Notes: generated by a model not told the origin, from the sequence alone. A stretch of 50,003 nt of DNA from Pyramidobacter piscolens W5455 (GCF_000177335.1 NZ_ADFP01000084.1:1-50003); one strand, 5' to 3'. Shown: positions 24,238 through 34,168, counted from the first letter of the stretch. Numbers and translations are program-made.

Positions 24238-25161
24238 ATGGAAGAAAGAGATGTTGTCATTATTGGCGGAGGCCCTGCCGGAATGGCCGCGGCCGTTTAC
24301 TGCCGGCGCGCCGGACTGAAAACGGTCGTGCTGGAGCGGGGCAACTGGGGCGGCGCGATCAACCGCACCGAAGAGATCGAGAACTACCCCGCCATCAAGC
24401 ACAGCAGCGGCCCCGAGATCGGCAAGATGTTCGTCGAGCACGCCAAGGCTTTCAACGCCGAGATGGTCGACTGCACCGTCAACAGCATCAAGGAAGACGG
24501 CAAGTTCAAGGTCGTTAGCACCAGCAAGGGCGATTACAAGGCCAAGGTCGTCATCGTGGCGACCGGCGCCGAGTTCCGCAAGCTGGGCTGCCCCGGCGAA
24601 GCCGAATACACCGGCAAAGGCGTGAGCTACTGCGCGACCTGCGACGCTGCTTTCACCGAAGGCGTCGACGTGGCCGTGGTCGGCGGCGGCAACACGGCCG
24701 TCGAAGAGGGCTGCTACCTGACTCAATTCGCCAATAAAGTCTACATCATCCATCGCCGCGACCAGTTCCGCGCCGACGAGATGGCCGTCGAGCGCATGCT
24801 CAAGAACCCCAAGGTCCAGCCCGTCTACAGTTCGGTCGTCGAGTCCATCGAGGGCGACGGCGACTTCGTGCAGAAGGTCGTGCTGAAGAACGTCAAGACC
24901 GGCGAGATCAGCGACCTGCCCGTCGAGTTCGTCTTCATGTTCGTCGGCACCGAGCCCAACAACGAACTTGTCAAGGATCTCGTCAAATGCACCGAAAAGG
25001 GCGGCTGGGTCGTGGCCAACAGCAACATGGAAACCAGCGTCCCCGGCATCCTCGTCGCCGGCGACGTGCGCGACACGCCCCTGCGCCAGGTCATCACCGC
25101 CGCTGCCGACGGCGCCGAAGCCGGCATGTCCGCTTACAAGTACATCGCCGAAAACTTCTAG
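24238..25161 (+). CDS. trxB: Thioredoxin reductase
   Basis: A 307-residue flavoprotein. The FAD dinucleotide fold is GGGPAGMAAAVY (residues 10-21), the redox-active disulfide C132-A-T-C135 lies in the NADP domain, a second fold is GGGNTAVEEG, and the C-terminal FAD motif is GIL-x-AGDVRD. It reduces thioredoxin with NAD(P)H. No other reductase is in the window, so it is the likely partner of the CTHC thioredoxin at 14.1 kb and of the glycine-reductase branch; ferredoxin-dependent relatives are possible. It has its own promoter and terminator. Confidence 0.94.
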   Translation: MEERDVVIIGGGPAGMAAAVYCRRAGLKTVVLERGNWGGAINRTEEIENYPAIKHSSGPEIGKMFVEHAKAFNAEMVDCTVNSIKEDGKFKVVSTSKGDYKAKVVIVATGAEFRKLGCPGEAEYTGKGVSYCATCDAAFTEGVDVAVVGGGNTAVEEGCYLTQFANKVYIIHRRDQFRADEMAVERMLKNPKVQPVYSSVVESIEGDGDFVQKVVLKNVKTGEISDLPVEFVFMFVGTEPNNELVKDLVKCTEKGGWVVANSNMETSVPGILVAGDVRDTPLRQVITAAADGAEAGMSAYKYIAENF

Positions 25162-25180
25162 CTTTTCCGAGTAACCGGAC

Positions 25181-25221
25181 AAAATCCCGCGAACCCCGTT
25201 TCATCGGTTCGCGGGATTTTT
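25181..25221 (+). terminator. Terminator after trxB
   Basis: A 15-bp perfect stem (25181-25195 with 25206-25220), 10-base loop, and five T in all. Confidence 0.92.
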
Positions 25222-25241
25222 GCGTTCGGCGAAGATCCTGC

Positions 25242-25279
25242 AAAAAGGGAGAGGCAAACGTTCTTCGTTTGCCTCTCCC
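25242..25279 (-). terminator. Minus-strand terminator
   Basis: A perfect 14-bp stem (arms 25247-25260 and 25266-25279) with loop TTCTT. Only on the minus strand is it followed by a T run (TTTTT). It would stop leftward transcription before trxB, as a second barrier for the minus-strand accessory operon. Confidence 0.7.
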
Positions 25280-25436
25280 CATGCTGTCTCCGTATCTCTC
25301 CGTATCCCTCGCCTGTTCCGGATAAAAGCCCCCTGGGCTGCTCATGCCCCGCGTTTTTTCCGCCGGAACCGAGCGGAACGGAAACGTGCGGCGTTCGTTT
25401 GAGGAGCGTCCGCGGCGGCCGGAAAAAGATTCTCTG

Positions 25437-25687
25437 TTTTATACTGATTCTTGCTAGAAAGTATCAGCATAGTTTTCGAGCGGCTGAACTCCCCGGCAAC
25501 CCCTTGCGTTCGGCATTTTAATTAATACTATTTCTTTATAGAAAGTATTAACATGGTTTTCTGGGCGCTGAGGGGAGTTCAGTCGCTCAGGACTACCTCG
25601 ACCGCTGCGCGGTCCGTGCAGCTCGCTTTGTGAATCTCCCCCGCAGCGCCTCTGTGCTCGGCTTTTTTATTGAGAAATAGTATAAGT
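25437..25687. repeat. Structured intergenic repeat region with three related dyads
   Basis: Two direct copies of a roughly 47-base unit start at 25441 and 25525 (about three quarters identical). Each begins with a dyad of form ATACT-N2-TTCT-N4-AGAA-A-GTAT. A third, shorter copy is inverted at 25672-25686. Between them are CTGAACTCCCC (25484-25494) with its exact inverse at 25572-25582, and further G+C-rich inverted repeats. A related copy lies beyond the operon at 29021-29036. A non-autonomous mobile element or a cluster of operator sites are both possible. The 690-base gap (25162-25853) has no convincing gene. Confidence 0.6.
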
Positions 25688-25741
25688 TGCACTGTCTATA
25701 AATAGAATCCGAAATTCCATATAGTTTATGATTGAACCAAC

Positions 25742-25787
25742 AAAAAACAGAAGCTTCTCTTGCAAAAAAGGGGCTTCTGTTTTTTTA
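25742..25787. terminator. Bidirectional terminator below the NhaC-family gene
   Basis: AAAACAGAAGC (about 25745-25755) pairs with GCTTCTGTTTT (25772-25782), with further internal pairing CTCTT/AAGGG; A and T runs flank it on both strands. It ends the minus-strand accessory operon about 70 bases after the last stop codon. Confidence 0.85.
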
Positions 25788-25853
25788 CAGCGTCATGTTC
25801 CCAAACGAAGAACCTTAAAAGGAACTGCTGTCCTTATATTGTTTTAAATAGCT

Positions 25854-27320
25854 TCATATTTGCTTAGCGGACACGATATCTTTCTTTAGGTGCACTTGAG
25901 GCTCTGAAGGCAGACCAAACAGAGGAATGAAACGATCCCAGCCAGTGATGGTGAGTATCATCATGGAAAACACGGCGATCAAGCAAAGATAATTCTTGGA
26001 AATGATTTCCATGGGCGTGAATTTGTGAAGTGGATAAACGGCCATGGCAAGTCCTGTGTAGAAAATCATATAGCCGTGCCAGGGGATCAGCTGAGAACCC
26101 AGTACGCCGAAAGCGTCGGAGAGAGTGGCGTTGCGTAGTCTCAGTTTGTAGAGGTCAGAGTCGCTGCCTTCCACGTTTTCCTCTACCATCTCGCGAATCA
26201 CGGGGCCTACAGTGACGATTTGACCGGTGCAGTCACCCAAAGCGGCGTTGCAAAGCAGGCAGAGCAGGCCGTTATTGAACAGCAAGGTACGTACGTTACG
26301 TGCTGTAGCGAGGATTAAGCGCGAAATTGGTTCGAAGGCGTTCATAAGCTTCATGATCCCGCCGAAGGCCCCAGTCCACATGGACATCGCCACCGACCAA
26401 GAACCTGCGTCGGCAAAACCTTTCTGTACGAGGTTCAGGAACAGATCCACAGACTGCACGGTGCCGGCAAGTAACCCCAACACCAGCGCGGAAAAGAGCC
26501 CGGCGAACAAACAGGCCATGGTTGAAACGCCGTACACCGCGAGGGCAACCACCAATACAAGAGGAATGATCATATATAGGGGCACACCGCTCTGGACTTG
26601 CTGAAGCAACGCCACAGCAGAAGCTCGCTTCGTCCTGAGCACTTCCCAAATCTCCGGAGGAATAGTGGCGATAGCCTTGGTAGCGTCGGAGGATTCGCTG
26701 GGCAGCCCCATGTTGGAAGCCGCCACGTAGAAAAGCGCCGAGGCCAAGATAAGGCATAACAATGACCATACTCCCTGATGGCGCACGCGGTCGACTACCT
26801 CCACGTTTTGGATGCCAGAACTGAGCACAGTGGTGTCGGAGATCAGTCCGATGTTGTCGCCGAAGCAGGAGCCTCCGGCAATGGCGGCTACTGTAAGCAC
26901 GGGATCTCCGCCAGTGATGTGGCTAAGCCAAACGAAGACGGGAACACAGGCGGCAAAAGTCCCCCAAGAGGTTCCCGTAGCCGTAGACAAGACAGCCGTG
27001 AGAAGCAGAGCGACCACGGCGACAGTTTTGCCTGAAACGCCAAGGTTCATGGACAAGCTGATTATGGAAGCGCCAACGCCAGTGGCCATAAATATCTCAC
27101 CCATGGCATAGGCAACCATAAGCAGGAAAAGAATCAACATCAGTTCCTTGGCATTGTTGATTGCAGCATCGGTGATTTCCTGCAGGCTTTTGTGATCCAG
27201 CAGAAAGGCCAGCAGCGCAGCTAAAACGGTAGCGAGCGGAGCTGCAATGAGGATATCCATGCCCCTGAGAAGCATAGCTACAAGCGAGATAATCGGCGTT
27301 AATTTCAAAAAAGCGATCAT
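25854..27320 (-). CDS. NhaC family sodium/proton antiporter-like transporter
   Basis: A 488-residue protein with 11 to 12 membrane helices in the NhaC/ion-transporter superfamily. The segments TGTSWGTFAACVPV and GGSCFGDNIGLISDTTVLSS (about residues 125-175) are typical of the family. NhaC relatives exchange sodium for protons or for organic acids and amino acids (for example malate/lactate). Its place at the end of a ridA-PLP enzyme operon suggests that it moves that pathway's substrate or product. AGAAGGAGGG precedes the ATG at 27320. G+C is clearly lower than in the flanking genes. Confidence 0.85.
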   Translation of the reverse strand: MIAFLKLTPIISLVAMLLRGMDILIAAPLATVLAALLAFLLDHKSLQEITDAAINNAKELMLILFLLMVAYAMGEIFMATGVGASIISLSMNLGVSGKTVAVVALLLTAVLSTATGTSWGTFAACVPVFVWLSHITGGDPVLTVAAIAGGSCFGDNIGLISDTTVLSSGIQNVEVVDRVRHQGVWSLLCLILASALFYVAASNMGLPSESSDATKAIATIPPEIWEVLRTKRASAVALLQQVQSGVPLYMIIPLVLVVALAVYGVSTMACLFAGLFSALVLGLLAGTVQSVDLFLNLVQKGFADAGSWSVAMSMWTGAFGGIMKLMNAFEPISRLILATARNVRTLLFNNGLLCLLCNAALGDCTGQIVTVGPVIREMVEENVEGSDSDLYKLRLRNATLSDAFGVLGSQLIPWHGYMIFYTGLAMAVYPLHKFTPMEIISKNYLCLIAVFSMMILTITGWDRFIPLFGLPSEPQVHLKKDIVSAKQI

Positions 27321-27475
27321 GAAAGTCCCTCCTTCTTGTTCGACAGTTTGAAAAGGGCCCATGCCCTTGTACTACTCTAATCAAGGAACTGCTTTAGTGC
27401 GTTGTTTCAAAGATATGAGTTGCCTGAGCCACGGAGCTGTGCTGTTGTGTTTTCTAATCGGTGGTTCCCTAAAAC

Positions 27476-28468
27476 TTAAAAAACTTCTTCTATAAAACCC
27501 TGCTGAGCGAAAAGGGCCGGAACTCCGCCCGTGTGGATAAAGCACAGACCATCGTTGGAAGGGAGACTGTTCCGGCGTGCCAGGTCAATCAGACACGCAA
27601 AGGTTTTGCTCGTGTAGATGTTTTCCAATACCATTCCCTCAAGTGAAGCGGCAAGGCGAAGTGCCTCCAGAGAAGCGTGTGTCGGCACGTTGTAGCCGTC
27701 GCCAAGATAGTTGTCGTAGATAACTGCGCTGTTCATACACTGTGCGACCGTACAGTCGAGCCCTGACCAGGCGATGGACTTTTCGCAAATCGCGCTGATT
27801 TTCGCTTCAAGCTCATGTCGGTTATATTCCACGCTTGGCAGGTGGACTGTGAAGGGATTGCCTAAAACTGCGTTTCCCATGAGGAACCCCGCTTCGGTGG
27901 TTCCCATGGAACCGGGCAGGAAAACGTGACGGATTGGCAAAGCCCTTGCTTTGACCTGATCGTGGAGTTCCAAGGCCCCCGTGAAATATCCCAGGGCGCC
28001 TACGGTAGGGTCGCCGATCAGGTACGGATGCAGGCCTTGACGTTCTAACTCAGCACAGCTTTCTCGAGCGATGCGGCCTCGTTCCTCCTCATCTACGGGG
28101 CCGATAAAATGGATTTCCGCGCCGAAAAGCTGATTTAGCAAAAGATTGCCTTCGTATTTTGCAGGGCGCTCAGAACTGTGCAGAATGAGGAGCTTCATCC
28201 CAGTTTTTGCCGCAGCTGCTGCGGCTAGCCGGCATTGGTTTGAAACGGGCGCGCCGGCCACTACCAACACATTTGCTTTTTTCTCGAGAGCGGCTCCTAG
28301 CCAAAACTCTAAGCTACGAATTTTATTGCCGCCCAGCCCCAAGGGCATACAATCGTCACGCTTGGCATAGATATTGGGCCTACTCAGATAAATCTCCAGA
28401 CGTTTTAACTCTTCCAGCGGAGTAGGCTGCTCTATAAGAGGCAGCCGAGGGATCTGAGACAGTTTCAT
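27476..28468 (-). CDS. D-cysteine desulfhydrase / ACC-deaminase family PLP enzyme
   Basis: A 330-residue fold-type II PLP enzyme. The PLP lysine is in GLGGNKIRSLEF (Lys near residue 49), and a later glycine-rich phosphate-binding loop SMGTTEAGF and the C-terminal IHTGGVPALFA match D-cysteine desulfhydrase (DcyD), ACC deaminase and L-cysteate sulfo-lyase (CuyA). All are close relatives, so substrate assignment is open. Beta-elimination by such enzymes gives 2-aminoacrylate, and the gene lies 7 bases after ridA, which fits that chemistry. A 155-base gap separates it from the transporter gene. Confidence 0.85.
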   Translation of the reverse strand: MKLSQIPRLPLIEQPTPLEELKRLEIYLSRPNIYAKRDDCMPLGLGGNKIRSLEFWLGAALEKKANVLVVAGAPVSNQCRLAAAAAAKTGMKLLILHSSERPAKYEGNLLLNQLFGAEIHFIGPVDEEERGRIARESCAELERQGLHPYLIGDPTVGALGYFTGALELHDQVKARALPIRHVFLPGSMGTTEAGFLMGNAVLGNPFTVHLPSVEYNRHELEAKISAICEKSIAWSGLDCTVAQCMNSAVIYDNYLGDGYNVPTHASLEALRLAASLEGMVLENIYTSKTFACLIDLARRNSLPSNDGLCFIHTGGVPALFAQQGFIEEVF

Positions 28469-28475
28469 GGCGGCC

Positions 28476-28859
28476 TTAGCGCTTCAGAGCGATAGCTTCT
28501 ATTTCCAAGAGACTTCCCTTCGGCAGTTTGTTCACTTCCACACAGGAACGGGCAGGGGCTTTGTCCGTGAAGTACTCGGCATAGAGCCTGTTGACTTCGG
28601 CAAACTGCGCCATATCGGCAATGAAAACTGTAGTTTTCACCACCTGGGCCAATGAAGAGCCTGCAGCCTCCAAGACAGCTTTTAGATTCTTTAGAGCCTG
28701 ATGGGTTTGCGACGTAATGTCCTCGCCTGCTAAAGTTCCTGTTTCCGGGACCAGAGGGATCTGTCCCGAAGCGAAGACAAAGGAATCCGCGGTGATTGCT
28801 TGGGAATAAGGACCGATGGCAGTCGGAGCCGCCGATGTGCTTACAACGCTTTTTTTCAT
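28476..28859 (-). CDS. ridA: RidA family enamine/imine deaminase
   Basis: A 127-residue RidA (YjgF/YER057c/UK114) protein, which hydrolyses 2-aminoacrylate and related imines to keto acids and ammonia. It has the family start AIGPYSQAI (about residues 15-23), FASGQIPL, and the catalytic arginine near residue 105 in the PARSCVEV segment. AAAGGAAGG precedes the ATG at 28859; the frame is open further upstream but without family similarity. It is directly followed by the PLP enzyme gene. Confidence 0.94.
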   Translation of the reverse strand: MKKSVVSTSAAPTAIGPYSQAITADSFVFASGQIPLVPETGTLAGEDITSQTHQALKNLKAVLEAAGSSLAQVVKTTVFIADMAQFAEVNRLYAEYFTDKAPARSCVEVNKLPKGSLLEIEAIALKR

Positions 28860-29107
28860 GGGGAACCTTCCTTTTATTATGCTGATTTTTGATAGAACGG
28901 CTTGGTCGTGAGTGCTTAGCGCCACAAGGGATTCCCGCGCGGGGTTATCCCGCCTGCCGCGCAAGGCTGCGTGACTCACTTTGGGATCTCCCACGGGGTG
29001 TTCTTGCTATTCGGTGTTTCAAGCAAGAATAGTATCGGATAGAGCGGCGCTTCCCTTTTCACAAAAAGATGCCGAATAAACCAATAGGACGGATAGAAAT
29101 GCCCCGT
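28860..29107 (-). promoter_or_regulatory. Structured 250-base leader/promoter region of ridA
   Basis: No gene. A G+C-rich stretch (28915-29000) with several short inverted repeats lies between two A/T-rich parts. At 29001-29036 an inverted repeat TTCTTGCT/AGCAAGAA contains, on the minus strand, GATACTATTCTTGCTT, which matches the dyad repeat at 25441 with one base missing. A CATAAT near 28880 on the minus strand is a weak -10 candidate. Confidence 0.45.
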
Positions 29108-29779
29108 TCACTTTTGGATTTTGCCGTTTTTCGAGGCTTTTTTCGTCTCATCAATATAGGTATAAAGAGTATATTTGGAAACATCAAGGCGATCTGCCAC
29201 AATTTCAACAGCGCCTTTCACGAGGAACAAACCGCGGCGATCCAATTCTTTCACAATAGCTAGTTTTTCCGCTCGGTCAGTCTGAGAAAAGGGGAGGACA
29301 TGTTGATCCAGCACGGATTTCATGATGCCTTCCGCTATTTCTGTGATGTCGTTACTGTAATGCTCTTCCTGTTCGGATTCTGCTTCCGGTACTGAGCAAA
29401 GATCTTCTACTATTTTGCTGATGTAATAATAGTCATCAAGGCAATAATTGACGCATAAACATCCTCTTATATGACCTTGCTCATCCCTAAGAAAAGTAGT
29501 CGATGATTTCAGCTTTCGCCCGTTTTGCGTTGAGGAAGAATAAATATATCTGTCCTTGACTGCGTCGCCATAAGTCTGAAGAAGACGGAGCACATAATCG
29601 GTGATCGGCGCTCCTACGACTCTTTTTGTTAAATTCCCCGATATGGCAATGAGAGATGATTGAGGCTGCCGTAAATCATGCAAGGCCACTTCACAGCCCC
29701 TTCCGAATTGAAGGGCTATGGTATCGACGATGGGAACGAAAGGACGAAAAAACAAATCGATGTTTTCTTTACACTGCAC
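29108..29779 (-). CDS. YheO-like PAS/helix-turn-helix transcriptional regulator
   Basis: A 223-residue protein of the YheO/DauR type. A PAS_6-like sensor domain covers about residues 10-120 (FRPFVPIVDTIALQFG, CEVALHDL, SLIAISGNLTKR and GAPITDYVL are typical), followed by a C-terminal HTH (about 175-215, LDRRGLFLVKGAVEIVADRLDVSKYTLYTYI). Members control amino-acid catabolism, including D-arginine use. It lies upstream of ridA on the same strand and is the likely regulator of that operon. The start is GTG with AAGGGAGG upstream. Low G+C, like the rest of the block. Confidence 0.87.
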   Translation of the reverse strand: MQCKENIDLFFRPFVPIVDTIALQFGRGCEVALHDLRQPQSSLIAISGNLTKRVVGAPITDYVLRLLQTYGDAVKDRYIYSSSTQNGRKLKSSTTFLRDEQGHIRGCLCVNYCLDDYYYISKIVEDLCSVPEAESEQEEHYSNDITEIAEGIMKSVLDQHVLPFSQTDRAEKLAIVKELDRRGLFLVKGAVEIVADRLDVSKYTLYTYIDETKKASKNGKIQK

Positions 29780-29802
29780 TTTTAAGCCTCCCTTTTAACG
29801 AT

Positions 29803-29831
29803 ATTGTAGCTTAGGTAGGTTTATAAGTCAA
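29803..29831 (-). promoter_or_regulatory. Promoter of the YheO-like regulator gene
   Basis: On the minus strand, TTGACT, a 17-base spacer and TACAAT. The leader to the GTG would be only about 20 bases. Confidence 0.75.
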
Positions 29832-30520
29832 CAAATTTTTTTTGAACAAAAAATTTTGTGTTTAAATGAGATATTCTGTTGAAAAAAAAGCTCGATCGCA
29901 AACGTTATGAAATTTCGGATTCCAGTTATAAACAGAGCAGCTCACATTTGAAGTATTCGTGCTGCCGTAATGGCATGCCTCGTTCAAAAACGTCATGTTG
30001 TCTCGAGGGTAGAAAACGTAAAACTTTTGCTATGAAAAAGGGAAGGCATGAACTGGCTTACAGCGTATGGAATGGAATTGAAGACGTGCTGTCGCCAGAG
30101 CATCCAAAGTCGGGAAAAAGAAACGCTTTGTCCCCGAGCAGCGCTACACGGTGCCTCCCTCTTGTACGGAATAGTGCCTTCTACGGCTGCGTTTTTCACA
30201 CGCGTTGTCCTCTGGCCCAAAAACGATGCTTTGCGGAAACGCCGCCGCTGCGCCGCCTCGAAAGCGGGCGGCGCGTCGCCTGCCATCTGGCGGAATGAGC
30301 CTCCGCGCCCACATAACGAAAAATCGCCGCCGCGCCGCAGAAGAATCCGCGCGAGGCGGGGCGAAAAGCTTGATGATTCCGGGATCATCAAGCTTTTTTC
30401 ATGGAAAACATCCCGCGCGGATCGCGTTCCATGGAAAGAACGTTCAGGGTATTTCGAGCCCTGCGACCGTGTGTGTTTTGATCATTTGTTTGAACAAATA
30501 AAAAATATGTCTGACCAGAC
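29832..30520. other. Roughly 700-base region without a recognised gene
   Basis: The left part (to about 30000) is A/T-rich. The middle (30230-30360) is very G+C-rich with runs of CGCCGCC and GGCGGCG. A perfect terminator stands at 30364-30399. Open frames on both strands (for example 29879-30298 plus) show no family features, good start sites or normal composition. A small RNA, a decayed gene or simple spacer are all possible. Confidence 0.4.
30364..30399. terminator. Orphan bidirectional terminator
   Basis: A perfect 14-bp stem AAAAGCTTGATGAT/ATCATCAAGCTTTT with a 6-base loop and T runs on both strands. No recognisable gene ends here. Confidence 0.85.
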
Positions 30521-30549
30521 TTGACATTAAATCTACTTCCTGCTATTCT
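30521..30549 (+). promoter_or_regulatory. Promoter of the hrcA-grpE-dnaK-dnaJ operon
   Basis: A perfect TTGACA (30521-30526), 17-base spacer and TATTCT (30544-30549). Two small inverted repeats (ATTTGTT-TG-AACAAAT at 30484-30499 and GTCTG-AC-CAGAC just before the -35) lie directly upstream. Confidence 0.85.
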
Positions 30550-30568
30550 CTCATGCGTAATAGATGCG

Positions 30569-30595
30569 TTAGCACTCCTTTTGCTTGAGTGCTAA
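30569..30595. promoter_or_regulatory. CIRCE operator
   Basis: TTAGCACTC-N9-GAGTGCTAA, an exact match to the CIRCE inverted repeat bound by HrcA. It lies between promoter and hrcA, so the whole operon is autoregulated by heat-released HrcA. Confidence 0.98.
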
Positions 30596-30618
30596 TAACT
30601 GGAAGGAGGTGCGAGGCT

Positions 30619-31659
30619 GTGTTGACCGAACGACAGCTTGAAATCATTTTCGCCGTGGTGTACGAGTACATCAAGACCGGCGAACCGGTGGGATCGCGCA
30701 CGATTTCGCGCAAATTCCTCAAGAGCCACAGCGCGGCGACGATCCGCAACGAAATGTCCGATCTCGAGGAGATGGGCTATTTTTCCCAGCCGCACTCGTC
30801 GGCGGGGCGTCTGCCCACTTCCATGGCCTACCGGGTCTACGTCAATTCGATTTTGCACCGGCCCTCGTCGCCTCCGCCGGAGATCAGCCGCTGGGTGCAC
30901 CGGGTCGCGGATCAGCTGCAAAGTCTGGACGAGCGTCTGGCCGAAGCGGCCCGTTTTTTGGCGCGCTTCACGCGCTGTTTCAGCGTCGCCGCGGTTTCCG
31001 CGCTCGAAGGGCTGAAGCTGCGCAAAGCCGATTTCATCCGGCTGGCGCCGGAGATCCTGCTGATCCTGCTGGTGGTGGAAAACGGCGCGGTGCATCACAG
31101 CCGCGTGCGCGTTTCGCCCGACGTGACGCAGGAGCAGCTGGAACGGCTGGCCTCGGTGATCGATCACATCGCGGGAGGGGTGCCGTGGAACGGCGCGCGC
31201 GGCGAACTGCTCGAGTATCTTTCGAGGGCGATGGCCGAACGCTGGCGGGATATCGAGGATATCTTTATCGCCATCGACGAGATGATGAGCGACGACGGTC
31301 TGACCCTTTCCACCGGCGGCATGCGCGAGGTCTTCATCGCCGACGGCGGCGAGGCGTCCGACGAGCGGCGCGGCCGCATCCAGGCCATCTCTTCGCTGAT
31401 GGATACGCGCGAGGACCTGGAAGACTTCATTTCCGATTACGCCGCTTCCGAAGGGCTGAAAGTGACCATCGGCGACGAAAACGAACGTCCCGCCATGCAG
31501 AACTGTTCGGTGATGATGTCTACCGCCACCGGCGGCGGGCGCAAGGCCGTGGTCGGCTTGGTGGGGCCGCTGCGCATGAATTACGAGAACTCGATCGCGG
31601 TGCTGGAAGCCGTTTTGAACGGCCTGAACCGTCCCGTGACCGAGAAGGAGGAACCATGA
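30619..31659 (+). CDS. hrcA: Heat-inducible transcription repressor HrcA
   Basis: A 346-residue repressor that binds CIRCE and is inactivated on heat shock. The N-terminal winged helix has LTERQLEIIFAVVYEYIKTGEPVGSRTIS and SAATIRNEMSDLEEMGY-x3-PH-x-SAGR-x-PT (about residues 1-75), the strongest HrcA signature. The C-terminal domain ends with the VGPLRMNYENSIAVLE segment. GTG 30619 has GGAAGGAGGT upstream; TTG 30622 is an alternative. It heads the class I heat-shock operon, in the order hrcA-grpE-dnaK-dnaJ known from Bacillus. Confidence 0.97.
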   Translation: MLTERQLEIIFAVVYEYIKTGEPVGSRTISRKFLKSHSAATIRNEMSDLEEMGYFSQPHSSAGRLPTSMAYRVYVNSILHRPSSPPPEISRWVHRVADQLQSLDERLAEAARFLARFTRCFSVAAVSALEGLKLRKADFIRLAPEILLILLVVENGAVHHSRVRVSPDVTQEQLERLASVIDHIAGGVPWNGARGELLEYLSRAMAERWRDIEDIFIAIDEMMSDDGLTLSTGGMREVFIADGGEASDERRGRIQAISSLMDTREDLEDFISDYAASEGLKVTIGDENERPAMQNCSVMMSTATGGGRKAVVGLVGPLRMNYENSIAVLEAVLNGLNRPVTEKEEP

Positions 31660-31660
31660 T

Positions 31661-32248
31661 ATGGAAGACGATTTGAAGAAAACGACGGCGGAGAACCCCG
31701 CAGCGGAAGAGCAGGCCGAGAAGCAAAGCGCGCCCGAAGCGGAAACGTCCGCGGACGCGGAGCAGCGGAAAATCGACGAGCTGACGGCGCAGTATCAGCA
31801 GATGCGCGAGCTCGCCGCCCGCGCGCAGGCCGACGGCATCAACTACCGCAACTGGGCCGAACGCGAGATGAAGCGGCTCAAGGCTTACGGCAGCGAACGC
31901 GCGATTCTCGCCATGCTGCCCGTTTTCGACAACCTCGAACGCGCTCTCGATTCGGCCGAGGCCGATCCGGCTTCGATCAAGGAAGGCGTGCGCATGGTCC
32001 GGCAGCAGTTCGCCGACGCGCTCAAGGATCTTGGCGTGACGGAGCTGGATCCCGCGGGCAAACCGTTTTCGCCCGCGGAGCACGACGCCATGGGCATGGT
32101 GCCGGTGAGCGACAAATCTCAGGACGGGCTCGTCCACACGGTCGTGCGCAAGGGGTTTCAGATGGCCGAAAAAGTCATCCGTCCGGCTCTGGTCATGGTG
32201 GCCCGTTACGCCGAAAACAAGCCGGAAGGGAACGGGGAACAACAGTAA
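31661..32248 (+). CDS. grpE: Nucleotide exchange factor GrpE
   Basis: A 195-residue GrpE that releases ADP from DnaK. An acidic, Glu/Ala-rich N terminus (about 1-45) leads to the long coiled-coil dimer helix (about 45-115, NYRNWAEREMKRLKAYG) and the C-terminal beta domain with the G-V-T-x-L-x-P-x-G-x-x-F-x-P-x-x-H-D-A-M-G pattern and the final V-x-R-P-A-x-V-x-V-A segment. It starts one base after the hrcA stop codon, with AGAAGGAGG inside hrcA as ribosome-binding site. Confidence 0.96.
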   Translation: MEDDLKKTTAENPAAEEQAEKQSAPEAETSADAEQRKIDELTAQYQQMRELAARAQADGINYRNWAEREMKRLKAYGSERAILAMLPVFDNLERALDSAEADPASIKEGVRMVRQQFADALKDLGVTELDPAGKPFSPAEHDAMGMVPVSDKSQDGLVHTVVRKGFQMAEKVIRPALVMVARYAENKPEGNGEQQ

Positions 32249-32319
32249 CAGGGTAATAAGCGGGAAAGACCGCAGCGACATATAAAAGCAGAACAAAATT
32301 TTTCATGAGGTGATTTATT

Positions 32320-34155
<1,836 letters not shown>

Positions 34156-34168
34156 TCGGGCGTAGGCA

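Noticed and set aside
25162-25853. A complete insertion sequence in the repeat region
   Set aside because: Repeats and dyads are present but no transposase frame of any recognisable kind, and no clear target duplication.
29879-30298. A 139-codon open frame upstream of hrcA
   Set aside because: No ribosome-binding site, composition changes abruptly along it, and no domain is recognisable. It is kept only as part of the unexplained region.
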